Below, piece after piece: positions 30,565 to 39,628 of a stretch of 64,000 nucleotides of DNA. A model generated the notes under the pieces. That model saw only the letters and a program-made list of their open reading frames with translations, searched no databases and had not been told where the DNA came from. The DNA comes from Streptomyces californicus (GTDB lineage Bacteria; Actinomycetota; Actinomycetes; Streptomycetales; Streptomycetaceae). The position numbers and the translations under genes were made by a program. Location of the stretch: the NCBI RefSeq assembly GCF_000717645.1, contig NZ_JNZZ01000018.1:1-64000 (forward strand), given 5' to 3'. Each line of letters begins with the position of its first letter. The first letter of the stretch is position 1.

Positions 30565-32652
30565 TCAGCGTGCGGCGGCGTCGAGAGATTCCCGCGCCGC
30601 GGCGGCCACGTGCTCGGGCGTGAAGCCGAACTCGCGGAACAGCACCTTGGCGTCCGCCGAGGCCCCGAAATGCTCCAGCGAGACGATCCGGCCCGCGTCG
30701 CCCACGTACCGGTACCAGGTGAGGCCGATACCGGCCTCGACGGCGACCCGCGCCTTCACCGACGGCGGCAGGACGCTGTCCTTGTAACCCTGATCCTGCT
30801 CCTCGAACCACTCGACGGACGGCATCGAGACCACGCGCGTCGGCACACCGGCGGCCTGGAGCTGCTCGCGCGCCTCGACGGCGACGTGCACCTCGGAGCC
30901 GGTCGCGATGAGCAGCACCTGCGGCTCGCCGCCTTCCGCCTCGAACAGGACGTACCCGCCCTTGGCCGCGTCCTCGTTCGCCTCGTACGTCGGCACGCCC
31001 TGGCGGGTCAGCGCCAGACCGTGCGGGGTGCCCTTGCCGAACACCTTGGTGTAGCGGCGCAGGATCTCGCGCCAGGCGATGGCGGTCTCGTTGGCGTCGG
31101 CCGGGCGCACGATGCTCAGGCCCGGGATGGCGCGCAGCGAGGCCAGGTGCTCGACCGGCTGGTGGGTCGGGCCGTCCTCGCCGAGGCCGATCGAGTCGTG
31201 CGTCCACACGTACGTCACCGGCAGGTGCATCAGCGCGGAGAGCCGCACCGCGTTGCGCATGTAGTCGGAGAACACCAGGAAGGTGCCGCCGTAGATACGC
31301 GTGTTGCCGTGCAGCGCGATGCCGTTCATGGCGGCGGCCATGGCGTGCTCGCGGATGCCGAAGTGGATCGTCCGGCCGTACGGGTCGGCCTCCGGCAGCG
31401 GGTTGCCCGCGGGGAGGAACGACGACGTCGTGTCGATCGTGGTGTTGTTCGAGCCGGCCAGGTCGGCGGAGCCGCCCCACAGCTCGGGCACGGTCTCGCC
31501 GAGGGCCTGGAGCACCTTGCCGGAGGCGGCGCGGGTGGCCAGGGACTTGCCGGGCTCGAAGACGGGGAGCTTTTCCTCCCAGCCCTCGGGCAGCTCGCCC
31601 GCGGAGATCCGGTCGAACGCGGCGGCGCGCTCCGGGTTGGCCGTGCGCCACGCGGCGAACGCCTTGTCCCACTCGGCGCGGGCCTCGCGGCCGCGGTCCA
31701 GGGCCTCGCGGGTGTGGCCGATGACCTCGTCGGAGACCTCGAAGGCCTGCTCCGGGTCGAAGCCGAGGACCCGCTTGGTCGCCGCGACCTCGTCGTCGCC
31801 GAGCGCCGAGCCGTGCGCGGCCTCGGTGTTCTGCGCGTTCGGGGCGGGCCAGGCGATGATCGAGCGGGCCGCGATGAACGAGGGGCGCTCGGTCTCGGCC
31901 TTGGCCGCCTGCAGCGCCGCGTACAGCCCCGCCGGGTCGAGGTCGCCGCTGGGCAGCTGGTCGACGCGCTGGACGTGCCAGCCGTACGCCTCGTACCGCT
32001 TGAGGGTGTCCTCGGAGACCGCGGTCTCCGTGTCGCCCTCGATGGAGATGTGGTTGTCGTCCCAGAGGAGGACCAGGTTGCCCAGCTTCTGGTGGCCGGC
32101 GAGCGAGGACGCCTCGGCCGAGATGCCCTCCTGGAGGCAGCCGTCACCCGCGATGACCCACACCATGTGGTCGAAGGGGGAGGTGCCGGGGGCCGCCTCG
32201 GGGTCGAACAGGCCGCGCTCGTAGCGGGCGGCCATCGCCATGCCCACCGCGTTGGCGACGCCCTGGCCGAGCGGGCCGGTCGTGGTCTCGACGCCGGTGG
32301 TGTGGCCGTACTCCGGGTGGCCCGGGGTCTTCGAGCCCCAGGTGCGGAAGGCCTTCAGGTCGTCCAGCTCCAGGCCGTAGCCGGCCAGGTAGAGCTGGAT
32401 GTAGAGGGTCAGGCTGGAGTGCCCTGCGGAGAGGACGAACCGGTCGCGGCCGGTCCACTCGGCGTCCGCGGGGTCGTGCCGCATCACCTTCTGGAAGAGG
32501 GTGTAGGCGGCAGGCGCGAGGCTCATCGCCGTGCCCGGGTGGCCGTTTCCGACTTTCTGTACGGCGTCCGCGGCGAGAACACGGGCGGTGTCCACGGCCC
32601 GCTGGTCCACATCGGTCCACTGGAGGTCTGTGGTGGTCGGCTTGATGCTCAC
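30565..32652 (-). CDS. tkt: Transketolase
   Basis: 695 aa from GTG 32652, AGGAG about 12 nt upstream. Thiamine diphosphate enzyme: GHPGTAMSLAPAAYTLF near the N-terminus, the GDG motif GDGCLQEGISAEASSLAGH followed by WDDNHISIEGDT (metal Asn), central Glu in FGIREHAMAAAMNGIALHG, and GPTHQPVEHLASLRA. Full length. First gene of the leftward pentose phosphate operon; a TAGGCT -10-like hexamer lies in the divergent region near 32717-32722. The divergent stretch 32653-32944 otherwise holds only the ctaB leader. Confidence 0.97.
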   Translation of the reverse strand: MSIKPTTTDLQWTDVDQRAVDTARVLAADAVQKVGNGHPGTAMSLAPAAYTLFQKVMRHDPADAEWTGRDRFVLSAGHSSLTLYIQLYLAGYGLELDDLKAFRTWGSKTPGHPEYGHTTGVETTTGPLGQGVANAVGMAMAARYERGLFDPEAAPGTSPFDHMVWVIAGDGCLQEGISAEASSLAGHQKLGNLVLLWDDNHISIEGDTETAVSEDTLKRYEAYGWHVQRVDQLPSGDLDPAGLYAALQAAKAETERPSFIAARSIIAWPAPNAQNTEAAHGSALGDDEVAATKRVLGFDPEQAFEVSDEVIGHTREALDRGREARAEWDKAFAAWRTANPERAAAFDRISAGELPEGWEEKLPVFEPGKSLATRAASGKVLQALGETVPELWGGSADLAGSNNTTIDTTSSFLPAGNPLPEADPYGRTIHFGIREHAMAAAMNGIALHGNTRIYGGTFLVFSDYMRNAVRLSALMHLPVTYVWTHDSIGLGEDGPTHQPVEHLASLRAIPGLSIVRPADANETAIAWREILRRYTKVFGKGTPHGLALTRQGVPTYEANEDAAKGGYVLFEAEGGEPQVLLIATGSEVHVAVEAREQLQAAGVPTRVVSMPSVEWFEEQDQGYKDSVLPPSVKARVAVEAGIGLTWYRYVGDAGRIVSLEHFGASADAKVLFREFGFTPEHVAAAARESLDAAAR

Positions 32653-32944
32653 CCTGAGTCAGGGCTCCTCTCCACTGTCGTAAACCGGTGACTGTTACCG
32701 CACCGGGCGCTGTCGAGCCTACCCCCGTCGACAGGCACGGTTTCCGTGTGCTTTCCAGGGTGTGGGCGGCGTACGGAGTTCGCCTCCCGGCGGAACGCGC
32801 ATCCGGCGGACAGTCACCCCCAACACGACCCCACCCCCGCGAAGGAGGGCGTATCCCCAACGTCTAGAGTGGTCGAGTTCGCGCAAGTCTTCACCGGGCC
32901 CCACCGGCCCGGAGCTTGCTGGGATTTCTCTGTCAGGGGTGTGC

Positions 32945-33892
32945 GTGACGGCCGTCGAGTCCCGACCCGCAGGGGTCGCCTTGACTCCCAGCCCAGGGGG
33001 CCATCGCCCGCTCGGGGCCCGCGTCAAGGCATTCGTGGCGCTTACCAAGCCACGGATCATCGAGCTGCTGCTCATCACCACCGTTCCGGTGATGTTCCTG
33101 GCCGCTCAGGGTGTACCCGATCTGTGGCTCGTTCTCACCACCACCATCGGGGGATATCTCTCCGCCGGCGGCGCGAACGCGCTCAACATGTACATCGACC
33201 GCGACATCGACGCGCTGATGGACCGCACGTCCCAGCGCCCGCTGGTCACGGGCATGGTCACGCCGCGTGAGTGCCTCGCCTTCGGCATCTCCCTCGCGGT
33301 GGTCTCGACGGTCTGGTTCGGGCTGCTCGTCAACTGGCTGTCGGCCGCACTGGCGCTCGGCGCACTGCTGTTCTACGTCGTCGTCTACACGATGCTGCTG
33401 AAGCGCCGCACCTCCCAGAACATCGTCTGGGGCGGCATCGCGGGCTGCATGCCGGTCCTCATCGGCTGGTCGGCGGTGACGAACACGGTCTCCTGGGCCG
33501 CCGTCATCCTCTTCGCCGTCATCTTCTTCTGGACGCCGCCGCACTACTGGCCGCTGTCGATGAAGGTCAAGGACGACTACGCCCGGGTCGGCGTCCCGAT
33601 GCTGCCGGTCATCGCCTCCAACCGGGTGGTCGCCAAGCAGATCGTCCTCTACAGCTGGGTGATGGTCGCGGTCTCGCTGCTCCTCACCCCGCTGGGCTAC
33701 ACGGGCTGGTTCTACACCGCGGTGGCGCTGCTCTCCGGCGGCGCCTGGCTCTGGGAGGCCCACGGGCTGCAGAACCGGGCCAAGGCCGGGGTGACCGGGG
33801 CCAAGCTCAAGGAGATGCGGCTGTTCCACTGGTCCATCACCTACGTCTCCCTGCTCTTCCTCGCCGTCGCGGTGGACCCCTTCCTCCGCTGA
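32945..33892 (+). CDS. ctaB: Protoheme IX farnesyltransferase (heme O synthase)
   Basis: 315 aa from GTG 32945 (an in-frame GTG six nt earlier is possible). UbiA fold with about nine membrane helices; prenyl-diphosphate motifs [20 protein letters not shown] (first Asp-rich loop) and [13 protein letters not shown] (second). Adds farnesyl to heme B to make heme O, which CtaA oxidises to heme A for the aa3 cytochrome oxidase; ctaA is the nearby convergent gene. TAGAGT at 32865-32870 is a candidate -10. Confidence 0.95.
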   Translation: MTAVESRPAGVALTPSPGGHRPLGARVKAFVALTKPRIIELLLITTVPVMFLAAQGVPDLWLVLTTTIGGYLSAGGANALNMYIDRDIDALMDRTSQRPLVTGMVTPRECLAFGISLAVVSTVWFGLLVNWLSAALALGALLFYVVVYTMLLKRRTSQNIVWGGIAGCMPVLIGWSAVTNTVSWAAVILFAVIFFWTPPHYWPLSMKVKDDYARVGVPMLPVIASNRVVAKQIVLYSWVMVAVSLLLTPLGYTGWFYTAVALLSGGAWLWEAHGLQNRAKAGVTGAKLKEMRLFHWSITYVSLLFLAVAVDPFLR

Positions 33893-33905
33893 CGCCTCCG
33901 CTTCC

Positions 33906-33953
33906 GGCGACGGGCGGGTCGCGTGGCACAAGCCACGCGACCCGCCCGTCGCC
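33906..33953 (+). terminator. Perfect 22-bp hairpin after ctaB
   Basis: 33906-33927 pairs without mismatch with 33932-33953 around the loop ACAA. The stem ends 32 nt before the next start. No T tract. Confidence 0.8.
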
Positions 33954-33984
33954 AGTTCATCTACCCGTCGGTAGCATCCTGTCC

Positions 33985-34362
33985 ATGGCAGAGACGGCAG
34001 CAGACGCAGCGGACACGGAGCAGACCTCACGGACGGACGCCAGGAAGGCGGCGCGCGCCGAGCGCAGGGCGGCGAAGCTCGCCCGCGAGATCGGCGCCTT
34101 CGCCAAGCGGCACGGCGGCGCCGAGGGGCAGCTCGCCTACATCGGCCAGGCGGGCGCCCGCATCGTCCTGGTCGGCCAGGACGGCGCCTGGGGCGACCTC
34201 GTGGCCCCGACCTACGCGGTGGCGCAGGGCGCGGCGGCGAAGTCCGGGATCACGATGCACGAGGAGTTCGACGGCGACTTCGCACTCAAGGTCCGCACCG
34301 GCCCGTACGAGTGGTCCCGGATGGCCGGCATCCAGGTGGGCGGCCCCTCCAACGACAGCTGA
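33985..34362 (+). CDS. Conserved actinobacterial protein of unknown function
   Basis: 125 aa from ATG 33985. No recognised family name. An Arg/Ala/Lys-rich helical N-terminus (about 45 residues) precedes a small alpha/beta domain containing LAYIGQAGARIVLVGQDGAWGDLVAPTYAVA and ending RTGPYEWSRMAGIQVGG. No signal peptide or membrane segment, so cytosolic. TAGCAT at 33972-33977 may be its -10. It lies between ctaB and ctaA, but nothing in the sequence ties it to heme A synthesis. Confidence 0.75.
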   Translation: MAETAADAADTEQTSRTDARKAARAERRAAKLAREIGAFAKRHGGAEGQLAYIGQAGARIVLVGQDGAWGDLVAPTYAVAQGAAAKSGITMHEEFDGDFALKVRTGPYEWSRMAGIQVGGPSNDS

Positions 34363-34389
34363 ACCCCGGGGCCGCGCGCGTACGCGAAA

Positions 34390-34420
34390 GGGGGCGGCGG
34401 GCATGGTGCCCGCCGCCCCC
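34390..34420. terminator. Bidirectional hairpin between convergent genes
   Basis: Perfect 13-bp stem, 34390-34402 with 34408-34420, loop ATGGT. Serves the 125-aa gene and leftward ctaA. Confidence 0.7.
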
Positions 34421-34440
34421 TTCGCCGTACGGGGAGGTGC

Positions 34441-35430
34441 TCAGCCCGCCGGGGCGGGGGCCGTCTCCGGCCGCTCGGCGGAGGACGGGCCGGGCACCGG
34501 AGCGGGCGTCTCCTCGCCGCGCTCGCGCATGCTCAGCGCCAGCCGGAGCACCGCGATCCACATGATGGACGAGCCGAACATGTGGATGCCGACCAGGAGC
34601 TCGGGGACGTCGGTGAAGTACTGGACATAGCCGATCGCGCCCTGGGCGAGCAGGACGAGCAGCAGGTCGCGGGCGCGGGCCCGGGTGTCGGCGGGCGCGT
34701 CGACCACCCGCAGCGCCAGCCACATCGCGATGGCCAGGGCGCAGACCACCCAGGCGGCGATGGCGTGGACGTGGGCGGCGGCCGACCAGTCCCACGGCAT
34801 GCGGGGCACGTCGCTGCTGTCGCCGGCGTGCTTGCCGGAGCCGGTCACGGAGGTACCGAGGACGATCAGGATCACCGTGGTCGCGACGATCGCCCAGGCC
34901 AGGCGGCGCACCGGGAGCGGGGTCCGGGGACGCGGCGGGCCGTCACCCTCGCCGACGCGCACCCAGGTGATCACGGCGACCGCGAGGAGCAGGTTGGCGA
35001 GCAGGAAGTGCCCGGCCACCGTCCACGGGTTGAGGCCCGCCCAGACGGTGATGCCGCCGAGGACGGCGTTGGCCAGGACGATCCAGAACTGCGCCCAGGC
35101 CAGCCGGGTCAGCTTGCGGCGGCGGGGCTTCATCGAGCTGGTGGCGACGATCGCCCAGCCGACGGCGGCCGACAGCACGTAGGCCAGCATGCGGTTGCCG
35201 AACTCGATCGCGCCGTGCAGGCCCTGTTCCGGGGTGGCGAACAGGCTGTCGTCGGTGCACTTGGGCCAGGTGTCGCAGCCCAGCCCCGAACCGGTGAGCC
35301 GGACGGCCCCGCCCGTGACGATGATGAAGACGCTCATCCCGACGGCGGAGAGCGCGGCGCGCTTCACCATCCGGGTGGACGGCGTCCAGCGCTTGGCGAT
35401 GAGGGAGATGGGGGTTTCCACGCCGACCAT
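34441..35430 (-). CDS. ctaA: Heme A synthase
   Basis: 329 aa from ATG 35430, or 326 aa from GTG 35421; the latter fits a TACGAT -10-like hexamer (35434-35429) 7 nt upstream and the absence of a ribosome site. About eight membrane helices. Conserved FIIVTGGAVRLTGSGLGCDTWPKC carries the Cys pair region; heme-binding His residues in EFGNRM-adjacent helix (LHGAIEFGNR), AGHFLLAN, AHVHAIAAW and GIHMFGSS. Converts heme O to heme A. The C-terminal ~25 residues are a Pro/Ala-rich tail. Confidence 0.94.
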   Translation of the reverse strand: MVGVETPISLIAKRWTPSTRMVKRAALSAVGMSVFIIVTGGAVRLTGSGLGCDTWPKCTDDSLFATPEQGLHGAIEFGNRMLAYVLSAAVGWAIVATSSMKPRRRKLTRLAWAQFWIVLANAVLGGITVWAGLNPWTVAGHFLLANLLLAVAVITWVRVGEGDGPPRPRTPLPVRRLAWAIVATTVILIVLGTSVTGSGKHAGDSSDVPRMPWDWSAAAHVHAIAAWVVCALAIAMWLALRVVDAPADTRARARDLLLVLLAQGAIGYVQYFTDVPELLVGIHMFGSSIMWIAVLRLALSMRERGEETPAPVPGPSSAERPETAPAPAG

Positions 35431-35541
35431 CGTAGGACGGGGCTTGTGCACGATTTCACGAGGGGTGGGTTCGTACCCGCTTGCCGCGAAGATCCCCACG
35501 ATCGGCCCAGAACGCACCGGTCGGTCAGAGGCGGGCCGGTC

Positions 35542-36309
35542 CTACTCCCAGCGGAAGAACCTCGCCGCCGCGCCGAGCCCCAGCACCGCCCACACCACCA
35601 GGATCGCGGCGTGGCCCCACGGCATCGGCGCGCCGTGCTGGAGGACGTCCCGCAGACCCTCGGAGAGCGCGGAGACGGGCAGCAGCTCCAGCGCCGACCG
35701 CACGGCGTCCGGGAACTTGTCCAACGGCACGATGACCCCGCCGCCGACCAGCAGCAGCAGGAAGACCAGGTTGGCCGCGGCGAGGGTCGCCTCGGCCTTG
35801 AGCGTGCCGGCCATCAGCAGTCCGAGCCCGGAGAACGCGGCGGTCCCCAGGACCAGGAGCAGCAGCACGGCGAGCGGGTTCCCGTGCGGCGACCACCCCA
35901 GCGCGAAGGCGATGACCGTCAGCAGCACGATCTGGAGCACCTCGGTGACCAGCACCGACAGCGTCTTGGCGGTCATCAGCGCCCAGCGCGGCAGCGGGGA
36001 GGCCCCGAGCCGCTTGAGGACCCCGTAGCGGCGCTCGAAACCGGTGGCGATGGCCTGGCCGGTGAAGGCGGTGGACATCACGGCCAGCGCCAGGACGCCC
36101 GGCGCCAGGAAGTCCACCGACGCGCCCGCGCCGGTGTCCACGATGTCGACCGCGCTGAACAGGACCAGCAGCAGCGCCGGGATGATCACCGTCAGCAGCA
36201 GCTGCTCGCCGTTGCGCAGCAGCATCCGGGTCTCCAGCGCGGTCTGCGCGGCGATCATCCGGGGGAGCGGGGCGGCGCCGGGGCGCGGGGTGTACGTACC
36301 GGCGCTCAT
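35542..36309 (-). CDS. ABC-2 type transporter permease
   Basis: 255 aa from ATG 36309 (ATGA overlap with the ATPase gene). Six membrane helices in the ABC-2/DrrB layout, starting MIAAQTALETRMLLRNGEQLLLTVIIPALLL-type segment, then a long loop and a GVIVPLDKFPDAVRSALELLPVSALSEGLRDVL motif typical of the family. Forms an exporter with the ATPase coded immediately upstream. Substrate unknown; drug, lipid or heme-related export are all possible. Confidence 0.9.
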   Translation of the reverse strand: MSAGTYTPRPGAAPLPRMIAAQTALETRMLLRNGEQLLLTVIIPALLLVLFSAVDIVDTGAGASVDFLAPGVLALAVMSTAFTGQAIATGFERRYGVLKRLGASPLPRWALMTAKTLSVLVTEVLQIVLLTVIAFALGWSPHGNPLAVLLLLVLGTAAFSGLGLLMAGTLKAEATLAAANLVFLLLLVGGGVIVPLDKFPDAVRSALELLPVSALSEGLRDVLQHGAPMPWGHAAILVVWAVLGLGAAARFFRWE

Positions 36310-37232
36310 GCGCGCAGCTCCTTGCCGGTCAGTTCGAGGAAGACGTCCTCCAGGGTGTGCCGCTCGACGGAGATGCCCTCGGGCATCACGCCGTGCTGGG
36401 CGCACCAGGACGTCACGGTGGCCAGCAGCTGCGGGTCGACGCTCCCGGTGATCCGGTACGTCCCCGCCAGCGGCTCGGCAGCCCCGGACCCGTCCGGCAG
36501 CGCCTTGACGAGGGAGCCGAGGTCGAGCCCCGGACGGCCGGTGAAGCGCAGGGTGTTCTCCGCGCCGCCCCGGCACAGCTCCTCGGGGGTGCCCCGGGCG
36601 ATGACCCGGCCCGCGTCGATGATCGCGACGTCGTCGGCGAGCGCCTCGGCCTCGTCCATGAAGTGGGTGGTCAGCACCACGGAGACCCCGTCGGCGCGCA
36701 GCTCGCGCACCAGCTCCCAGGTGGCGCGCCGGGCCTGCGGGTCCAGCCCCGCGGTCGGCTCGTCCAGGAAGAGCAGCTCGGGCCGGCCCACGACGGCCAT
36801 GGCCAGGGAGAGCCGCTGCTGCTGGCCGCCTGAGAGCCGCCGGTAGGAGGTCCGGCCGCAGTCGCCGAGGCCGAGGCGCTCGATCAGGGCGTCCACGTCG
36901 AGCGGATGGGCGTGCAGCTTCGCCATGTGCCGGAGCATCTCGGCGGCCCGCGCCCCGGAGTAGACGCCGCCGGACTGGAGCATCACCCCGATCCGCGGGC
37001 GCAGCCGGTCCGCGTCGGCGACCGGGTCGAGGCCGAGGACCCGCACGATGCCCGCGTCGGGGCGGCGGTAGCCCTCGCAGGTCTCGATCGTGGTGGTCTT
37101 CCCGGCGCCGTTCGGGCCGAGGACGGCGGTCACCGCGCCCGCCCGGACGACCAGGTCGAGACCGTTCACCGCGGTCTTCGTGCCGTACCGCTTCACCAGG
37201 CCGGTGACCTGTACGACGGGCTCGTTCTCCAT
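36306..37232 (-). CDS. ABC transporter ATP-binding protein (DrrA-like)
   Basis: 308 aa from ATG 37232; an upstream in-frame extension lacks a ribosome site. Walker A GPNGAGKTT, Q-loop GVMLQSGGVY, signature LSGGQQQRLSLAMA, Walker B LLFLDEPTAG, and His of VVLTTHFMDEAE. A ~80-residue C-terminal extension follows, as in daunorubicin-type exporters. Pairs with the permease gene. A possible iron-box-like dyad (37278-37296) lies about 50 nt upstream of the start, between this gene and sufR. Confidence 0.93.
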   Translation of the reverse strand: MENEPVVQVTGLVKRYGTKTAVNGLDLVVRAGAVTAVLGPNGAGKTTTIETCEGYRRPDAGIVRVLGLDPVADADRLRPRIGVMLQSGGVYSGARAAEMLRHMAKLHAHPLDVDALIERLGLGDCGRTSYRRLSGGQQQRLSLAMAVVGRPELLFLDEPTAGLDPQARRATWELVRELRADGVSVVLTTHFMDEAEALADDVAIIDAGRVIARGTPEELCRGGAENTLRFTGRPGLDLGSLVKALPDGSGAAEPLAGTYRITGSVDPQLLATVTSWCAQHGVMPEGISVERHTLEDVFLELTGKELRA

Positions 37233-37277
37233 GGCAGGGAAGTCTAGGCAGGGCACGGAGGAGCCTCTTCCCCGGGG

Positions 37278-37296
37278 CCAGATTAGGTAACCCTAA
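37278..37296. promoter_or_regulatory. Candidate DmdR/IdeR-type iron box between the ABC exporter and sufR
   Basis: The 19-mer at 37278-37296 matches the consensus TTAGGTTAGGCTAACCTAA at 13 of 19 positions and contains the perfect dyad TTAGG-TAAC-CCTAA (37283-37296). Iron-dependent repressors of this family bind such sites. Could control either divergent unit. Confidence 0.4.
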
Positions 37297-37332
37297 GTGA
37301 CGAACCACACCGTAGATCGTTTCGGACCGTGG

Positions 37333-37369
37333 TTGTCAGGGCCGAATGAATTACGCAACAATGGTGTTG
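37333..37369 (+). promoter_or_regulatory. suf operon promoter with SufR-like operator CAAC-N6-GTTG
   Basis: TTGTCA (37333-37338) and AACAAT (37357-37362), 18-nt spacer, form a good promoter whose start would coincide with the GTG at 37369. The exact dyad CAAC-N6-GTTG (37356-37369) covers the -10 and start codon; the cyanobacterial SufR repressor is known to bind the same spacing. This supports autorepression. Confidence 0.65.
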
Positions 37370-38112
37370 TGAAAAACGACGGACGGGCTCCCCAGGAGGA
37401 CCTCGCGACCGGTGAGCGCTCGACGCGCGACCGGGTCGCGCGCTCCATCCTGGGCCACGGGCCCTCCACCGTCGCGGACCTCGCGGGGCGGCTCGGCCTC
37501 ACCCAGGCCGCCGTCCGCCGCCACCTCGACGCCCTCGTCTCCGACAACGTCGTGGAGGCCCGTGAGCAGCGGGTCTACGGCGCACGGACCCGGGGCAGGC
37601 CCGCCAAGGTGTTCGCCCTGACGGACTGCGGCCGGGACGCCTTCGACCAGTCCTACGACAAGCTGGCCGCCGACGCCCTGCGCTTCATCGCCGACTCCGG
37701 AGGGGACGAGGCGGTCATCGCCTTCGCCCGCGCCCGGATGGCCGCGACCGGCGAGGCGTACCGCGCGGCGGTCGAGGCCGCGGAGCCCCGGCGGCGCACC
37801 GAGGCGCTGGCCGAGGCGCTGTCGGCCGACGGGTACGCTGCTACGGCGCGAAGCGCGCCCGGCCCCCAGCAGGGCGAGCAGCTGTGCCAGCACCACTGCC
37901 CGGTGGCCCACGTCGCCGAGCAGTTCCCACAGCTGTGCGAGGCGGAGACGGAATTCTTCTCCAGCCTCCTCGGGACCCATGTGCAGCGTCTGGCCACCCT
38001 CGCCCACGGCGACGGCGTGTGCACGACATACGTGCCGCGCAGTGGCCACACGGCACCCCCACAGACCACCCATTCAGCATCTGCAAGCACGGCCGGGAGG
38101 AACCCCGCATGA
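37369..38112 (+). CDS. sufR: SufR-family Fe-S-sensing transcription repressor
   Basis: 247 aa from GTG 37369; the longer frame from 37297 would place the start before the promoter. N-terminal winged helix ([25 protein letters not shown], residues about 31-55, wing [13 protein letters not shown]). C-terminal [21 protein letters not shown] holds three cysteines in the CxxxC...C arrangement that ligates an Fe-S cluster in SufR. Holo-SufR represses suf. First gene of the operon; stop overlaps sufB. Confidence 0.92.
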   Translation: MKNDGRAPQEDLATGERSTRDRVARSILGHGPSTVADLAGRLGLTQAAVRRHLDALVSDNVVEAREQRVYGARTRGRPAKVFALTDCGRDAFDQSYDKLAADALRFIADSGGDEAVIAFARARMAATGEAYRAAVEAAEPRRRTEALAEALSADGYAATARSAPGPQQGEQLCQHHCPVAHVAEQFPQLCEAETEFFSSLLGTHVQRLATLAHGDGVCTTYVPRSGHTAPPQTTHSASASTAGRNPA

Positions 38113-39530
38113 CGCTCCCCACGGAGACTGCCCACCCTGAGCTCGAGGGTCTGGGTACGTACGAATTCGGCTGGGCCGACTCCGACGCGGCAGGCGCGGC
38201 GGCCAAGCGCGGCCTCTCCGAGGCGGTCGTCCGCGACATCTCGGAGAAGAAGAACGAGCCCGAGTGGATGCTGAAGCTGAGGCTCAAGGGCCTCAAGCTC
38301 TTCGACAAGAAGCCCATGCCGAACTGGGGCTCCGACCTGTCGGGCATCGACTTCGACAACATCAAGTACTTCGTGCGGTCCACGGAGAAGCAGGCGGCCT
38401 CCTGGGAGGACCTGCCCGAGGACATCAAGAACACCTACGACAAGCTCGGCATCCCCGAGGCGGAGAAGCAGCGCCTCGTCGCCGGTGTCGCCGCGCAGTA
38501 CGAGTCCGAGGTCGTCTACCACCAGATCCGCGAGGACCTGGAGGAGCAGGGCGTCATCTTCCTGGACACCGACACCGCGCTGAAGGAGCACCCGGAGCTC
38601 TTCAAGGAGTACTTCGGCACCGTCATCCCGGTCGGCGACAACAAGTTCGCCTCGCTGAACTCGGCCGTGTGGTCCGGCGGCTCGTTCATCTACGTGCCCA
38701 AGGGCGTCCACGTGGACATCCCGCTCCAGGCCTACTTCCGTATCAACACGGAGAACATGGGCCAGTTCGAGCGGACGCTGATCATCGTCGACGAGGACGC
38801 CTACGTCCACTACGTCGAGGGCTGCACCGCGCCGATCTACTCCTCGGACTCGCTGCACAGCGCCGTGGTCGAGATCATCGTCAAGAAGGGCGGCCGCTGC
38901 CGCTACACGACCATCCAGAACTGGTCGAACAACGTCTACAACCTGGTCACCAAGCGGGCCGTGGCCTACGAGGGCGCGACCATGGAGTGGGTCGACGGCA
39001 ACATCGGCTCCAAGGTGACCATGAAGTACCCGGCCGTCTACCTGATGGGCGAGCACGCCAAGGGCGAGACCCTGTCCATCGCCTTCGCGGGCGAGGGCCA
39101 GCACCAGGACGCCGGCGCCAAGATGGTCCACATGGCCCCCAACACCTCCTCGAACATCGTCTCGAAGTCGGTGGCCCGGGGCGGCGGCCGTACGTCCTAC
39201 CGCGGACTGATCGAGATCGGCGAGGGCGCGCCGGGCGCGAAGTCGAACGTCCTCTGCGACGCTCTGCTCGTCGACACGATCTCCCGGTCGGACACCTACC
39301 CCTACGTCGACGTCCGCGAGGACGACGTGTCGATGGGCCACGAGGCGACCGTCTCCAAGGTCTCCGAGGACCAGCTGTTCTACCTGATGAGCCGCGGACT
39401 CACCGAGTTCGAGGCCATGGCGATGATCGTGCGCGGCTTCGTCGAGCCGATCGCCAAGGAGCTCCCCATGGAGTACGCCCTGGAACTCAACCGGCTGATC
39501 GAGCTGCAGATGGAGGGTTCGGTCGGCTAG
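38109..39530 (+). CDS. sufB: Fe-S cluster assembly protein SufB
   Basis: 473 aa from ATG 38109 (overlaps sufR). SufB forms the SufBC2D scaffold and builds the cluster. Recognised: [24 protein letters not shown], the beta-helix core, [20 protein letters not shown] (conserved Cys used in sulfur transfer), [25 protein letters not shown] region, and [25 protein letters not shown]. No intein is present, unlike mycobacterial SufB. Confidence 0.97.
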   Translation: MTLPTETAHPELEGLGTYEFGWADSDAAGAAAKRGLSEAVVRDISEKKNEPEWMLKLRLKGLKLFDKKPMPNWGSDLSGIDFDNIKYFVRSTEKQAASWEDLPEDIKNTYDKLGIPEAEKQRLVAGVAAQYESEVVYHQIREDLEEQGVIFLDTDTALKEHPELFKEYFGTVIPVGDNKFASLNSAVWSGGSFIYVPKGVHVDIPLQAYFRINTENMGQFERTLIIVDEDAYVHYVEGCTAPIYSSDSLHSAVVEIIVKKGGRCRYTTIQNWSNNVYNLVTKRAVAYEGATMEWVDGNIGSKVTMKYPAVYLMGEHAKGETLSIAFAGEGQHQDAGAKMVHMAPNTSSNIVSKSVARGGGRTSYRGLIEIGEGAPGAKSNVLCDALLVDTISRSDTYPYVDVREDDVSMGHEATVSKVSEDQLFYLMSRGLTEFEAMAMIVRGFVEPIAKELPMEYALELNRLIELQMEGSVG

Positions 39531-39628
39531 GTCCTCGCCCGAGGACCACCGGGGCGGCCGCGAGCGGCCGCCCCCGCCCCACCGAGACCCCGAGTTCCTG
39601 ACTGAAGAAAGCGAGCACTACGACAGCC

